A DNA stretch of 64,000 bases, taken from positions 5,382,774 to 5,446,773 of the forward strand of contig NC_090613.1 in assembly GCF_004359215.1 (NCBI RefSeq), written 5' to 3'. Position 1 is the stretch's first letter; every line of letters starts with the position of its first letter. Source of the DNA: Bremia lactucae (lineage: Eukaryota; Oomycota; Peronosporomycetes; Peronosporales; Peronosporaceae). A program made the position numbers and the translations under genes. Under the pieces are notes generated by a model, which saw nothing but the letters and a program-made list of their open reading frames with translations, ran no database searches and had not been told where the DNA came from. Of the stretch, positions 31,995 through 43,029 are shown piece by piece.

Positions 31995-32641
31995 GAAGTT
32001 ACCTAATGGAGGATTCATATTTTGCTTGGGAGGATTGCCATTTCTCTTAAATGCTAAATGTTGACAAAAGAGCTCTTTTGATATTGTTTCGTGGCATTAG
32101 ATGCACCAATTGTCTCAATAAGTGTGCGTTACCTAAGACGCAAGAATGAACGATGTCGGACTTATTGTCAGCTAAAGAGGAGATTCAAAAGATATCCTGC
32201 TGAGCGTTCCTTTTAACTTTGAGGAAAGCTAATAATTCCCTGAGCCGTCCTTTCCTAGACTTAAATCTACTGTATTAACAGCTAAACCGTTATCGACATT
32301 TGTTAAGTATACATTAGATACTTGCAACGCTGTCATTGTGAGAAAAGGATAGCCGTTACTAAATAGAATTATAATCACGCACGATATGATATGATTTACA
32401 GTCCAGAAGTTGCAGGCTTGATGAAACTTGAGTCGCTTAGCCGTACTATAAATGGTAAGTGGTTTTGACAGTGCACACAAGCCCAAGAAGCAATCCCATG
32501 TGCACGCCCACACGAATGAGTAGCCTAGGCTTTAATGCATCCTTTGCAAATTTAACAACGTGAGTAAGAGTTATAATTGCTACAACCACGCAAGTTATCC
32601 GTATCGTAATAATGTAAAATTTATTGCCATTTATTTGAAAG
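31995..32641. other. Convergent intergenic, no certain gene
   Basis: This stretch lies between the RPL24 stop and the helicase stop. A minus-strand frame from about 32640 to 32449 is free of stops and would give a hydrophobic segment (FYIITIRITCVVVAIITLT), and an overlapping frame runs 32513-32229. Neither has a family I know or a convincing start, so I leave them as non-coding. Confidence 0.4.
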
Positions 32642-35600
32642 TTACGCTTGTTGATTCGATTTACAATGTAGATCTGATGCGACCCAAGATACTAAAGCTT
32701 GGAGAAGCTCTTTGTCATGCTGCTTAAGCTCATTATTTTCTTCTGAAGATGATTTTGCACCAGTGTGTTGCGCGTTGTCATGAAGATGGTCTAAATGTCG
32801 AAGAAATGCAGCATATAATCGCTTGCGCAGCAGTGCAATCCAACGCGCATCATCAAGAGAGCTAAATTCATATACAATCCAATCGTCAAGCACAAGCAAC
32901 CACTTGCAAGTCTCTTTTGACGTATCATTCTCCGCAGACTGTGCCTCAATTTTCCCCGACTCTAAACAACCCATCAGAAGCACCTGTAACAACACTGATG
33001 GCAATTTCGTTGCATACTTTGCAAGACGCGTACGCTCGGACTGCATCATTTCATGATATACGAGCCATTCATTTCCTTCGTCTTGCATATGGCCATACCT
33101 GACATTTTTCTTCAGAACATTCCCAGCGGTCCATACGACTATACACGTGCCGTCTAATTTCACCTTGACCTTTTCTTTCGAAATCCAATTGCGGCTCACT
33201 CCACCGGAACGAGAAAATAAAGCATTGGGATACATTCCAATACTAAGTGCCATCAAGTACGGAGCAATGCTATTCATCGTGGCTACTGTGCCCGCCGCTG
33301 GCATTGAAAGTAGCTGAGTTGCTGGCGAAACTCCTATTCTTTCCAATTCTTGTTGGAGCTGTTTATAAATCGATACAAGTTGTTCAAGTGTCTGTCGGTG
33401 CAATTTGTATTGAGCACAGAAAGCATTCGTTGTCTTGAACGACGAACGTGTTCGCACATCGACGTATGCTTCAAATGCTTTCCATAAAACAAAATGATCG
33501 CTTTGAAGCATTAAAGCTGGTGGAGACTTGTTTCGAGCAAACGCAAGCTTTGACGCATTGACTTGGCGCTGTTCTTCAGGTGTCATACCAAGAAAATTGA
33601 TAAAAGGGTCGCGATAACCGCTTAGCGTACACGTGGTCTGCAGCATAGCGTCGAGACAGCCAAACGTGTGGCCCCACAGCAAAAGTTTTGCCATTTGCAC
33701 CGAGACCCCACTACTACAGATTTGCGCCAAATGCCAACCCAGCAGTGTCAATGCTAATTTTCCGTCGGCACCGATGCCAAGTGCTCGCATGTGTTCTAAT
33801 CGCTGTAGCGACACATCAATCGAAGTTTCGTTCGGTGCATCCATTGCTTGCAGCAAAAATTCTTTTGCGTCGCGAATATCAAGCTTCTTTTCGAGCTGGA
33901 GAAGCTTGATCTGCAAAAGAAGCTCTTCTAAAGGCGTCGTCAATAATTCGGGCTGCAAAAACTCTTTCATGCCCGAATCAAATCGAGCCTTTGAAAAGAG
34001 ACGAAAGCAGATACCTGCACGCACTCGACCCGCCCGTCCTGTTCGCTGCACACAGTTGGCACGAGCTACCCATGTTGTTTGCAGGCCCATCACAAACGAC
34101 GAGCTTAAAGTCGCAGCCAGCGCATGCGTTTGCTTTGATTTGCCACAATCGATTACAAATACAACATCTTCGATCGTAAGGCTCGTTTCGGCAATGTTGG
34201 TTGCAAGCACGAGCTTCCGCTTACCGTGAGGCGGAGTTAAAAATGCGCGGCGTTGCTCCTCATTAGACAAACGCGAGTGAAGAAGCGCAATTTCATACTT
34301 GTAAGAGGTTGCTGGGGAATTTAGCACAGCCCGCTCCATAAACGAAATTTCTTCCCATCCTGGTAAAAAGACGAGAATAGCTCCATTTTCTTTTTCGTCG
34401 ATTGGAAAGGTACGGTCCACAAGGGAAAGAAGCTGAAGCAATAGATCATAGTCTACAGCATTGTCCTGCCGAAGGGCATCAAGCTGCTTCATGTATGACG
34501 ACAGCAGTGCATCTTTTGCTTCGTCAGTGATACCACTGAGTACCGCTTGCAAGAAATCCCCCATCGAAGAGACAGGCACGGATACAGGGATAAGCTCAGT
34601 AGCTGCTGGTGCATCATAATCAATAAGGTGGTCCCCAAAGCAGCTCGCCACGTGTATGCCAAATGCTTCGACGTCTTTCAATCTGGCACTCCCACATAGC
34701 GGACACTCTAGATCAAGATTTTCAGAAACACTAGCTGTAACTTGCCCATGAACAGTACTTTCGATGGATCCAAGACTTGAGAAGTCCATCATAGGCACGA
34801 CAGACCTTCGGTCTTTTTCAAGCAATGCAAGCACGTCTTCTAAGAATAGCGTCGTGACAGGAAAGGTTGTGCCACCGACCATTTGCAGAATAGGAGCTGG
34901 AAAATCTGGTTGGAAATACTGTGAAAATTTCTCGACCTGGATCGTCGCACTCATTAGAATCACCTTTAGCTTTGGTCGCATTTTTAGAATTGCTGTCTTG
35001 ATAAGAATGAGCAAAAAATCGGTAAACTGGTCACGCTCGTGAACTTCGTCGAGGATGATGTGAGAAAATCCTTGCGCCAATGGATCGTTTTGAAGCCACT
35101 TAAGTAGCGTTCCTGTTGTACAGAAAATCAGCTTGGTCCGCTTTGCATCATAGTTCGAGTCAAACCGAATGGCATGACCCACTTCCTTTGAGTCAGTTCC
35201 AGATCGTTCCCGTGAGACGCGCTCAGCAAGGGAGATGGCACTGATACGTCGAGGCTGAGTGCAGAGAATTCTCGTTTCTTCACCACGTCCTCGCGCCAGT
35301 GCGTCGTCCAGCAGAAACTGAGGGATTTGCGTCGATTTTCCGCATCCGGTGTCTCCCGATACTACCACAAGTTGGTTATTCTCAACAAGTCTAAGAATCT
35401 CATTTCGATATCCATGCACTGGCAGCTTCATCGCTTCCGTACGTAAAGTCTTCTGAATCTTGATTTTCGTCTCTTTAAAGTGGCTCAAAAGCGGCTTGAA
35501 TAATGGTTTACCATTTCTTCCTGACCCTTTCAAAGGAGCCGACGCTAAAGGAGTCAGATCCTTGGCACAGTATGGATCCGCGACCTCGTCGCTAATGGGA

Positions 35601-36088
35601 CTGGGGTATTTTGCCATGTACGTCTTCACTATAGGCGGAAACCAATCATTTTTTGCTGCATCAAGATGCACAGATGGAAGTCGCAGGGAAACCTTCTCCA
35701 TAGACGAGTTCTTCTTTACTTTCGCCACGTGGATAAAGCGGCCAGCGCCCTTCTTGCCCGAACTCTTTGAAAAAAGTCCGTACTTTTGCGCCATCGAGTG
35801 GATGTAGCGGCGCTGCGTGTTGTCATACGAAGAAGAAAAACTTATTTCAGTATGTTCGTTCCCGTCTATTAAAGCTTGAAAAGCCTCATGAATCTCCATT
35901 GTAAAACTCTCTTCCAGATTAATGGCGGGTTCCGACGAACTTTGCGGATTTAAGGTGCCACGACTGCTTATGTGCGCAGGTACATAAGACCGTTGCCCTC
36001 GTCCAGCTCTACCTACTCGTCCGCGACCGCCAAAACGGCCTCCATGGTTGGGATTACCACTGTCTCTGTAAGCGCTGTTGCGCTGCAT
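32642..36088 (-). CDS. R3H-domain DExH-box RNA helicase (DHX36/YTHDC2-like)
   Basis: ATP-dependent superfamily 2 RNA helicase, 1148 residues, no introns. In order: an RG-rich N-terminus (about 15-35); an R3H single-strand-binding domain (about 62-126, with R-x3-H in RRYIH); RecA1 with Walker A GDTGCGKST (245-253), CTQPRR, DEVH (347-350) and SAT (380-382); a zinc-finger-like insert C462-x2-C465-x13-H479-x3-C483 between the two RecA lobes; RecA2 with FLPGWEEI, TNIAETSLTI and QRTGRAGR; then the winged-helix/HA2 and OB-fold regions (LRALGIGADGKLALTLLGW-like helices, FLGMTPEEQRQVN, IVVWTAGNVLKKN). R3H plus DExH suggests the DHX36/YTHDC2/plant NIH group, but no YTH domain is seen. The insert fits the UBZ4-type ubiquitin-binding pattern. 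Confidence 0.92.
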   Translation of the reverse strand: MQRNSAYRDSGNPNHGGRFGGRGRVGRAGRGQRSYVPAHISSRGTLNPQSSSEPAINLEESFTMEIHEAFQALIDGNEHTEISFSSSYDNTQRRYIHSMAQKYGLFSKSSGKKGAGRFIHVAKVKKNSSMEKVSLRLPSVHLDAAKNDWFPPIVKTYMAKYPSPISDEVADPYCAKDLTPLASAPLKGSGRNGKPLFKPLLSHFKETKIKIQKTLRTEAMKLPVHGYRNEILRLVENNQLVVVSGDTGCGKSTQIPQFLLDDALARGRGEETRILCTQPRRISAISLAERVSRERSGTDSKEVGHAIRFDSNYDAKRTKLIFCTTGTLLKWLQNDPLAQGFSHIILDEVHERDQFTDFLLILIKTAILKMRPKLKVILMSATIQVEKFSQYFQPDFPAPILQMVGGTTFPVTTLFLEDVLALLEKDRRSVVPMMDFSSLGSIESTVHGQVTASVSENLDLECPLCGSARLKDVEAFGIHVASCFGDHLIDYDAPAATELIPVSVPVSSMGDFLQAVLSGITDEAKDALLSSYMKQLDALRQDNAVDYDLLLQLLSLVDRTFPIDEKENGAILVFLPGWEEISFMERAVLNSPATSYKYEIALLHSRLSNEEQRRAFLTPPHGKRKLVLATNIAETSLTIEDVVFVIDCGKSKQTHALAATLSSSFVMGLQTTWVARANCVQRTGRAGRVRAGICFRLFSKARFDSGMKEFLQPELLTTPLEELLLQIKLLQLEKKLDIRDAKEFLLQAMDAPNETSIDVSLQRLEHMRALGIGADGKLALTLLGWHLAQICSSGVSVQMAKLLLWGHTFGCLDAMLQTTCTLSGYRDPFINFLGMTPEEQRQVNASKLAFARNKSPPALMLQSDHFVLWKAFEAYVDVRTRSSFKTTNAFCAQYKLHRQTLEQLVSIYKQLQQELERIGVSPATQLLSMPAAGTVATMNSIAPYLMALSIGMYPNALFSRSGGVSRNWISKEKVKVKLDGTCIVVWTAGNVLKKNVRYGHMQDEGNEWLVYHEMMQSERTRLAKYATKLPSVLLQVLLMGCLESGKIEAQSAENDTSKETCKWLLVLDDWIVYEFSSLDDARWIALLRKRLYAAFLRHLDHLHDNAQHTGAKSSSEENNELKQHDKELLQALVSWVASDLHCKSNQQA

Positions 36089-36184
36089 TGCGGTAACTTG
36101 TCAGTGTGCTCATTCAAAATTATCACACCAATTAAAAAAGAGAGAATTTACATAATGGTAACAGCATCTTTAAGATCAAAAGTT

Positions 36185-36345
36185 TTCGGCCGCCAGATAT
36201 ATATCTGGCGGCGAAAACATTAGTTACCCATAATAAATGGGATTTTGAGTATTTAACTATTTTAGAAAAGGATAAAAAAGTATTTTACCCATAAAGTAAA
36301 TGTATCCCAACAACGGTTCTCCAACCGATGTGTGTCCCATTACAC
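36185..36345 (+). repeat. LTR-end copy, left
   Basis: It matches 41188-41325 in the same orientation (ccagatatatatctggcgg versus ccagatttatgtctggcgg; the aagtaaatgta...caacaacggtt block; ccaaccgatgtgtg). It contains a palindrome cgccagatatatatctggcg at 36190-36209. It lies about 100 bp from the helicase start codon, so the helicase promoter abuts the repeat. Confidence 0.6.
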
Positions 36346-36429
36346 CCTCCCCCATCAGACTGTTGACACCAAGTGACAACAATCGCTTCATCCTCTTTGA
36401 GGTTAGAATATACCGTTTGGTTGTGTGCT

Positions 36430-37340
36430 GCATTCCCTTGTCCCATGACAATAAAGCGTGAGTCACAGACTCTGAGCACCTTCCTCGATGATGAGGGAAT
36501 TTTTGACTTTGGAAGTCACTCTCCATCAGAGGGTGAGGAGAAAGGGCGTCGCTCTTACACGCCATCTCCTCCGGATGAACGTCGGTGGCCCCAAATCCGT
36601 TCCCAGAACGTGGTGCCGCTGAATTTCTAACTGCATTGAGCAGGACACATGACCCTCAGTCCAACATCATTACAAATCCGCTCGATGATGAGCAAGAGCG
36701 GATTATAATCATAGAGGAACAAGCTCGTCGTCGATCCGCCGAGATAGCGAAAGCTATGCCTCATAGTGAATATAGATTCACTCCGCTTAGTGCAAACGAG
36801 CGTCTCAAAGAGATCGCGGGTCACAGCTTGGCCATCTGGCCCTCCGGTGAAACGGTGAGAACGCCAGAGGAGATCGCTGCTCGCGACGCTCTTCACGAGC
36901 GATACCTTACGCCAAAGGTAGTGACGCGAAGCCAGTATCTGACGCGTTTACGTGATCAAGCCCGTGGGGCTTCGGTGACCTCAATGAGGGGAATTCCGAT
37001 CGTTTGTTTGCAAATAGACAAGGAGTGAAAATGAAGTCTCATTTGAGAACTGGGTTCACTGAGCCCGCCGCCTTCGTAATTTTGGAATTTCAGAGATTCT
37101 GCGGATGCGGCCGATGTTCGTTTGGAACGGAAGCTTCGATTCGATTTCGCCAAGCTTAAGGCCAAAGGCCAGTTACGTTCGGCATTTATGCGACAAAACG
37201 AAGAAAGCCTAGCCGATATTTCAGTGCTACGGTTGACCGCACAACCATGGATCGAAGCCGCACTGAGGCTTTAGATCCACCTAATCCCACGTCTAGTGGT
37301 GAGAATCGTCGTTTGACGCAAGTTGACTCTAAGCTTGGCG
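36430..37340 (+). pseudogene. Gag-like ORF remnants, plus strand
   Basis: A stop-interrupted plus-strand frame has acidic, proline-rich gag-like sequence (TFLDDEGIFDFGSHSPSEG, SYTPSPPDERRWPQIR). A 147-codon ORF follows (36585-37028; NPLDDEQERIIIIEEQARRR, SGETVRTPEEIAARDALHER). The charged, helical composition and position just inside the LTR fit the N-terminal gag of a Gypsy element, but no zinc knuckle is present. It faces the pol remnant on the other strand. Confidence 0.5.
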
Positions 37341-37344
37341 CTTA

Positions 37345-40300
37345 AAACGTCAACGACGTACGGGCAATCTTGCCGAAGAGGAACCTCGAACTCCCAAGAG
37401 TTTTACAGGAGAGGGGTACCCTAGCCACTTCACCAGATACTGGTATTGGTCCTTACGACGACGTCGCACTAAAAGTTGCTCCACATGAAACTGAAGGTTC
37501 CCCCGCGTATCAAGGAGCGTGGGAGGGGGCCGAAATTTCGGCGGAAGCATTTGATGCTTTAAGGCGCGAGGTGGAACTTCTTTGTGAGGTCCTTGCTCGG
37601 ATTGAAAGCTCTTTTAAGGCGGTTCGGGACCGTCTTTCAACGTTGAACGCCAGTAGCCTCGTTAAGAGGGCCAGCTGGACATCCTGGTGAGGATGCAGCA
37701 ATCTGCGGCACGACCGCCTGTCTCGGCGCAAGCGCCTTCAAGTCCACGCGGGAAGGGTCCCGATATGGCTCAAGCAAGCCAACGTAGAACACTGGGTGTT
37801 TGCGCAGCTTGCTCGGAAGGTTTAGCGTATAAGCTAGGCCCTTTTGGCCACGACCGTAAATGGTCCAATAAAAACGCGGGCGCAATTTGGCTTGAAGACC
37901 GCGGAAACCAAGTTGGTAGGTAGATTTTTAGCGTTTGGTAAAACTCGGTCTCTGACCATATAAGAATTAATACAGCTTCTGTTTTTGGCATCTGCTTGTT
38001 CTTTTTGTTTGTCTTGGCTATCAGCCATCGCAGCTGCTACATGTCTTAAGACACTAAACTGCGTCGCGAGAAACTCGCTTACTTGTTTCCAAACGGTAAC
38101 AGGGCTGATATCAGCAAGCCTATCGGCCAACTCTCCCCCACCAAGCCCTGAGCTACGCAGTAGTATCGTTAATGGAACGCATGGGTGGGTGAGACTGTTG
38201 ACATGGAACGGAGTATAGCCTGTAGAGGCATGTACAGCGTTAGTTAACGCAAACTCCACCACTGGGAGCATTAAGCTTCAGCGCTTTGGTATCTGAGCAC
38301 ACACACTGTGTAAAACGTCTTCAATGACGCGATTGACGCGTTCAGTTTGACCATCGGTCTGCGAATGGTTTGCAGTGGACATATCCAATCTGGTGCCAAG
38401 CACTCAGAAAATCGATTTCCAGAATTTACCCTTGAAACGGGGGTCCCGATCAGAGACAATTGAAACTGGCAAATCGTGTTGTCGAAACACGCGATCAATA
38501 AAACAGCCTTGCTGAACCCTCACCATCAGTGATATCCGGCATGGCCGCTAAGTGAGCCATTTTGCTAAGTCGGTCAACAAAGACACTATGCCGGAGTTAC
38601 TGGCTGAATCGTTCAATAGACCGAAAACAAAACCCATACTAATGGACTCCCAACAATTTATGGGATACGGGGAGGATCGCCATTTGACGCAGCAGCATGC
38701 GCCGAGGGTTTAACTCGTTGGCAAGTTTCGCATGTGCAAACACATGTGCTGACCCATTTATATAGTTTGGGCACCAAGAAATCTGGCTTCCAGAGCCGTA
38801 GGTCTTTTCTCTACCGAGATGACCACCAAGGACAATATCGTGTGCCTCAGAGAGGATTCGGTACTTCAAATCCTCATCATGAGGAACAACGGCACGCGGG
38901 GGGTCCGCAGTGTCTGTGCAATAAAGCAACAGGTCGTTATCGATAGATAATTGATGTGACCTTGCACGCAAACGCGCCGGCAATTTACTCCTGAATCAGA
39001 GTTCTTTAGAGCTGGTAGCAGAGCTCACACTGTTCATCCTTGGCGTAAGCCGAAAGGATTAATTCAGAAATAGGCGACATGATAGTCGTTAAATGAGAGA
39101 GCTCATAATCCGGCCTGCGTGATAACCCAGCCAAAGCATTCTGCTTGCTAGGCTTATACTTCACCTCGAGATTGTATTCCGCGAAAAGGATAGCCATCGG
39201 GCCATTCTCGCGGGAGATGGGGCGACTTAGTTGCCATGCGTAATGACGCGTGATCTGTATATATCACAAACGGCTTTGAGCCGAGCAGATGAACTCTGAA
39301 TTTGACGAGAGCATACTTTATAGCTAGTAACTCTCTGTCATGAACTGGCTTGTTCTTTCCGCAGCTTTAAGCTGTCAAGACTAGAATGCAATAACACGTT
39401 GACGCCCATCAACATCTGTTTGTAACAGAGCAGTGCCAATGGCAAAATCCAATGCGTCACAGACGACACTGAAAGGCGCCAGGATCGCGGCATGGATAAT
39501 ACTATCCTTAATTGCTCGAAAAGCATTATGTTCTGTGGTATTCCAGCACCATTCTGTATCCTTTTTAAGGAGATTAGATAATGGCCTAGCCATATCAGCG
39601 TAATTTTCGCTGTAATTTGTGTAAATAATTGGCGAGACCCAACCCTTAAGCAAATCCTTTTGGTTTCTAGGATCCGACCAATCTATTATGGCTTTTGCCT
39701 TAGCGGGATCCACTCTAAGGACTCGCTTTCCAATGAAGCATCCTAAAAAAGGAATTTCGTCTAACCGACCCTGCTCCGCACGACTATGGACAAAAATGTC
39801 ATCGAAATAAGTCTGTGCATAACCTCGATGAGGGCGGAACAGTTGCGTCACTACACGATTGAGGTGCTAACCGCTGTAAGTGGAATATCGCTAGCTCGCC
39901 AAAGAAGTTGGTACGAATTATCGACTACGCCCAGTGCACTGTTCATTGTACATTCCACCATATTGATCTGAAGAACATCCTTTCTAGAAATGTGGGTTTG
40001 TGCTGGTATAATGGCAACGTTAAGCTTATTATAGGGCATGTACAAAGCGCCATTTACCATTTGGCTTTTTGACACAAAATGTCGGTGTCGAATGAGGAGA
40101 TTTGCTCTCTCGTACCATTCCAGCCTCGTGCTTAGCACGGAAGAAATCGTCAATGACGTCACACTGGTCCTTTGGTAAAGGCCACTGTCGTGTGACACAG
40201 TATTTGGCTCCAGCTTGAATGGTCAGTTGATAACAACCATCGACTATTTTGAGCGCAATGTACATCGTACATCCCACCATATTGTTTATAGGACATCCCC

Positions 40301-40900
40301 CCATTCTAGGCATGAGTATTAAAGCCGGGATAGAAGCAGCGTTAAGCTTATTAAGGATCCTAATCAATTTAAATGACGGACACCTCTATCCGGGGTACAA
40401 CGGATGGTGGATTTTTACATACCACATCTTTGAATTTCTTAACTAAGGAATAGAATGGATCCGTAGGATCTTCAAGGATCGATCATCCTCTTCGCGCAAT
40501 AAGCGCAGCTTTTATGTCCTCCAGGACACCCTCTATTTCCTCAGATGTCTTAACGTTGACAGCTAGAGGGCGAGCCTTCAGCTCTGATTCAGGTACAGAG
40601 ATGTACCGAGCTGGCATAGATGCCGCAACGTGATATTTACCTGGTCGATGAAGGAGGATCCATATCGTATGAAGGCTTCAAGCCTTGCATGCAGGACCTC
40701 TGGTCCCTGGGATATAATGAACTCTGCATGTTTAAGCCCAAACAAAGTTTTGAGCTTGTCATACCCGCGCGCGTTGCGCCTCCAAAAGTTCTGGAACCTT
40801 TTCCATTTCAGAAACAAACTTAGTCTCATAAAGAGAAAAAATCTCAGGCGTAAATTGACTACGAGTGCTACCACGTGCAGCGGAGCCCTTGCTCCTTAAG
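37345..40900 (-). pseudogene. Ty3/Gypsy pol remnant with chromodomain
   Basis: Decayed minus-strand pol of a chromodomain-type Gypsy element, read from 40.9 down to 37.35 kb in several frames. The order is: gag/protease-like segment (40874-40578); reverse transcriptase (CVTRQWPLPKDQCDVIDDFF, FCVKKPNGKWRFVHA, then TYFDDIFVHS carrying the YxDD box near 39800); RNase H (FSVVCDALDFAIGTALLQT, LEVKYKPSKQNALAGLSRR); integrase (HLGREKTYG near 38815, VVEFALTNAVHASTGYTPFH near 38270, RVFIGPFTVV); and a C-terminal chromodomain (FHVEQLLVRRRRKDQYQYLV, WLGYPSP, near 37470). Many stops and frameshifts make it inactive. Confidence 0.85.
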
Positions 40901-41185
40901 TCAGAGGAAGACTTATATACTCAAAGAGTCAGTCAGTTCTATAAAACTAGTAGCTGTAACAACCCAGGGAGTCATACAAACTAGTATAGCTTAGTGAATC
41001 CTGGTTTAAGGGATTCACGGGTTTGTAGAACCAAGTGGCAACTAGTAAACACCTCAGAAAGGCTTCTGTCTCTCACAGATCAATGCGCGAGCCTTACGAA
41101 GGCACTAGACGATTCAAGATCAAAAGAGGAACTGAATTATATTTACTTATATATATCTAGAACCATACCCTAGCTAATTTAAACT
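40901..41185. other. Retroelement flank, no gene
   Basis: Non-coding sequence between the pol remnant and the right LTR copy; nothing recognisable. Confidence 0.4.
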
Positions 41186-41440
41186 AGATTTCGGCCACCA
41201 GATTTATGTCTGGCGGTGATTAAGTAATTACCTATTTTAGGTAGGATAAAAGGGTATTTCACGTATCAAGTAAATGTACCACAACAACGGTTCCAACCGA
41301 TGTGTGCCTCATCACAGTACTGCTCCAGTATTTGCTAATCTACACTGTTAACAGTGTAGACAAGGTGCTTCCGATTAACACACGTACACGACGTGCAGAG
41401 GAAGATTGAATAGCTGCTAAGCGATCGCTCAGCAACAAGA
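41186..41440 (+). repeat. LTR copy, right
   Basis: Partner of 36185-36345, in the same orientation but more complete. It also contains a perfect 20-bp palindrome (ctacactgttaacagtgtag, 41341-41360) and the acgtgcagaggaaga word shared with the LTR relics at 9.93 and 62.5 kb. Confidence 0.55.
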
Positions 41441-41689
41441 CAAAACTAAGAAGTTCTATGTTTGGGAAAAAACCTTACAATTTAAATGTTTTGTACAGTC
41501 ATCCTCTACTATCTTATAGCCCCAGTGGCAGGTAAATCCTATCAACTAGTGAAAATAATAAAGTAGCGGAAATATCATTACTAGATTTAATTTTTGTAAG
41601 CACAACAATAACCCCTTGTTTATTAGGGGCGTTCATAGGTGGGTTACAAAGAGGATCAGCATGCTGATAGGTGACCATATAACAAAATT

Positions 41690-43000
41690 GTAATGTTTCA
41701 TCAATCAGAAACGTGAAAGCGGTAGACCAAAAGATGAGCCAGTCACTGTTGGCTTCTTGGGCAAAGGAGCGGTTCAATCTCTTTAATGGAATCAACCACG
41801 CTACAATCAGCAGCAACATCCTCAAATATAGTGATCAGTCTGAGGATATTGGTCTGACGGAGCTCAATGCCGAACGGCCCCGGATTGTTCAATTCCTTGT
41901 TGTGGAGGAAGCTGTTGCCTTCTGGGTACTTCAGTGCCAGAGTCGCGGAGTGTCCTTAAATGGGGATCACATCAAGATGAAACCCAAGACCTTTGCACAA
42001 AGCCTCAATGTTCCAGATGATGCAGTTGAGTTTTCTGCTGACTGGCTGCACAAGTTCCAGCAGCGACACCATCTACGCTCTATTCGGATCATGATGAGAG
42101 TGGTTCTGCCGACAATGAAGCAAATGAAGTTGCTTTGCCTGCTCTTCGGGCCACAATCACCAAGTACAGTCTCGGTGATGTCTTCAACAGGGATGGAATG
42201 GGTAAGGAAGCGTTGTTGGATAACTTTTAGAGCGATATATGGCTAAAAAAAATTAACCACTTCCCAGGCCTCTTTCATAGTAGGTCTCCAGAAAAAACAA
42301 TTTCGCATCAGCAAGTTGAGGGTCTGAAAAATATTGTTTGATAGATGTTTTCTTGTTGAGTTTTAACATTCTTAATCATGTCCGTAGACCCGCTTTACTC
42401 TTGTCTTAAAGAAGATGCGGACGAATAAAAAAAGCATCCGCCCTTTTTTCGGGCATGCTAAGAAACTGCGTGCTTAAAAAAAGACTGGTGCTCAACTGGG
42501 ATTCTACTATCAAAACAACAAAAGGCCTCGATGACCGGTGTACTTTTCCAGGAATTGTTGCAAAGCTAGAAATTGACATGAAGGTTTGTTCTGATTCATA
42601 AAAAACTCAGTATTCTGCTCTCATCACCTGTTGCTTTAAAGAAACAGAAGCGCATGATCCTTCTTCCTTGACAATGCTCCCCACATTTGGAAGGGACCTT
42701 TAACTTATTCACGTCAATGTTCTCCTCCTTATGCCCAATGCAATATCCAAAATTCAACCCATGAATGCTGGCATCATCACAGCATTCAAACGCTAATATC
42801 GCCGCCATCACTTTCAGAATTCCTTGACTGTGACGAGCGTGGAGAGTTTGAGTTGGACAAGGTGGACCAGCTCACATCAATGCGTTGGTCATGGCAGTCT
42901 TAGACGATATCACGTAGAACTGATGGCAACTGCTTCCACCAGATCGGTCTCTAGTGGAGCGCATCTAGCAACCAAAACTAAACGTGTGCACATGAACTAG
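41690..43000 (+). pseudogene. pogo/Tc-like transposase remnant with CENP-B-type HTH
   Basis: The plus strand at 41713-42110 encodes a helix-turn-helix region of the Tc5/CENP-B type: ERPRIVQFLVVEEAVAFWVL, GVSLNGDHIKMKPKTFAQSL, FSADWLHKFQQRHHLRS. After a frame change come VALPALRATITKYSLGDVFN (near 42130) and fragments of a DDE superfamily-endonuclease domain (near 42500-42590). A segment PMNAGIITAFKR (near 42755) matches the end of the pogo DDE domain, and LSWTRWTSSHQCVGHG-type helices follow. Several frameshifts and stops break it. Confidence 0.75.
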
Positions 43001-43029
43001 GAACAAAACATCACTCTCAATGGATGTTG

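Noticed and set aside
32229..32640. Membrane-protein-like minus-strand frames
   Set aside because: Hydrophobic but short, without a clear start, splice pattern or known family; not supported as a gene.
33633..34229. 198-codon plus-strand ORF
   Set aside because: It lies fully antisense to the helicase gene, whose frame shows clear conserved motifs; its composition is that of a shadow frame.
36257..36565. 102-codon minus ORF near the left LTR
   Set aside because: It overlaps the LTR and the plus-strand gag-like frame and has no motif; judged a shadow.
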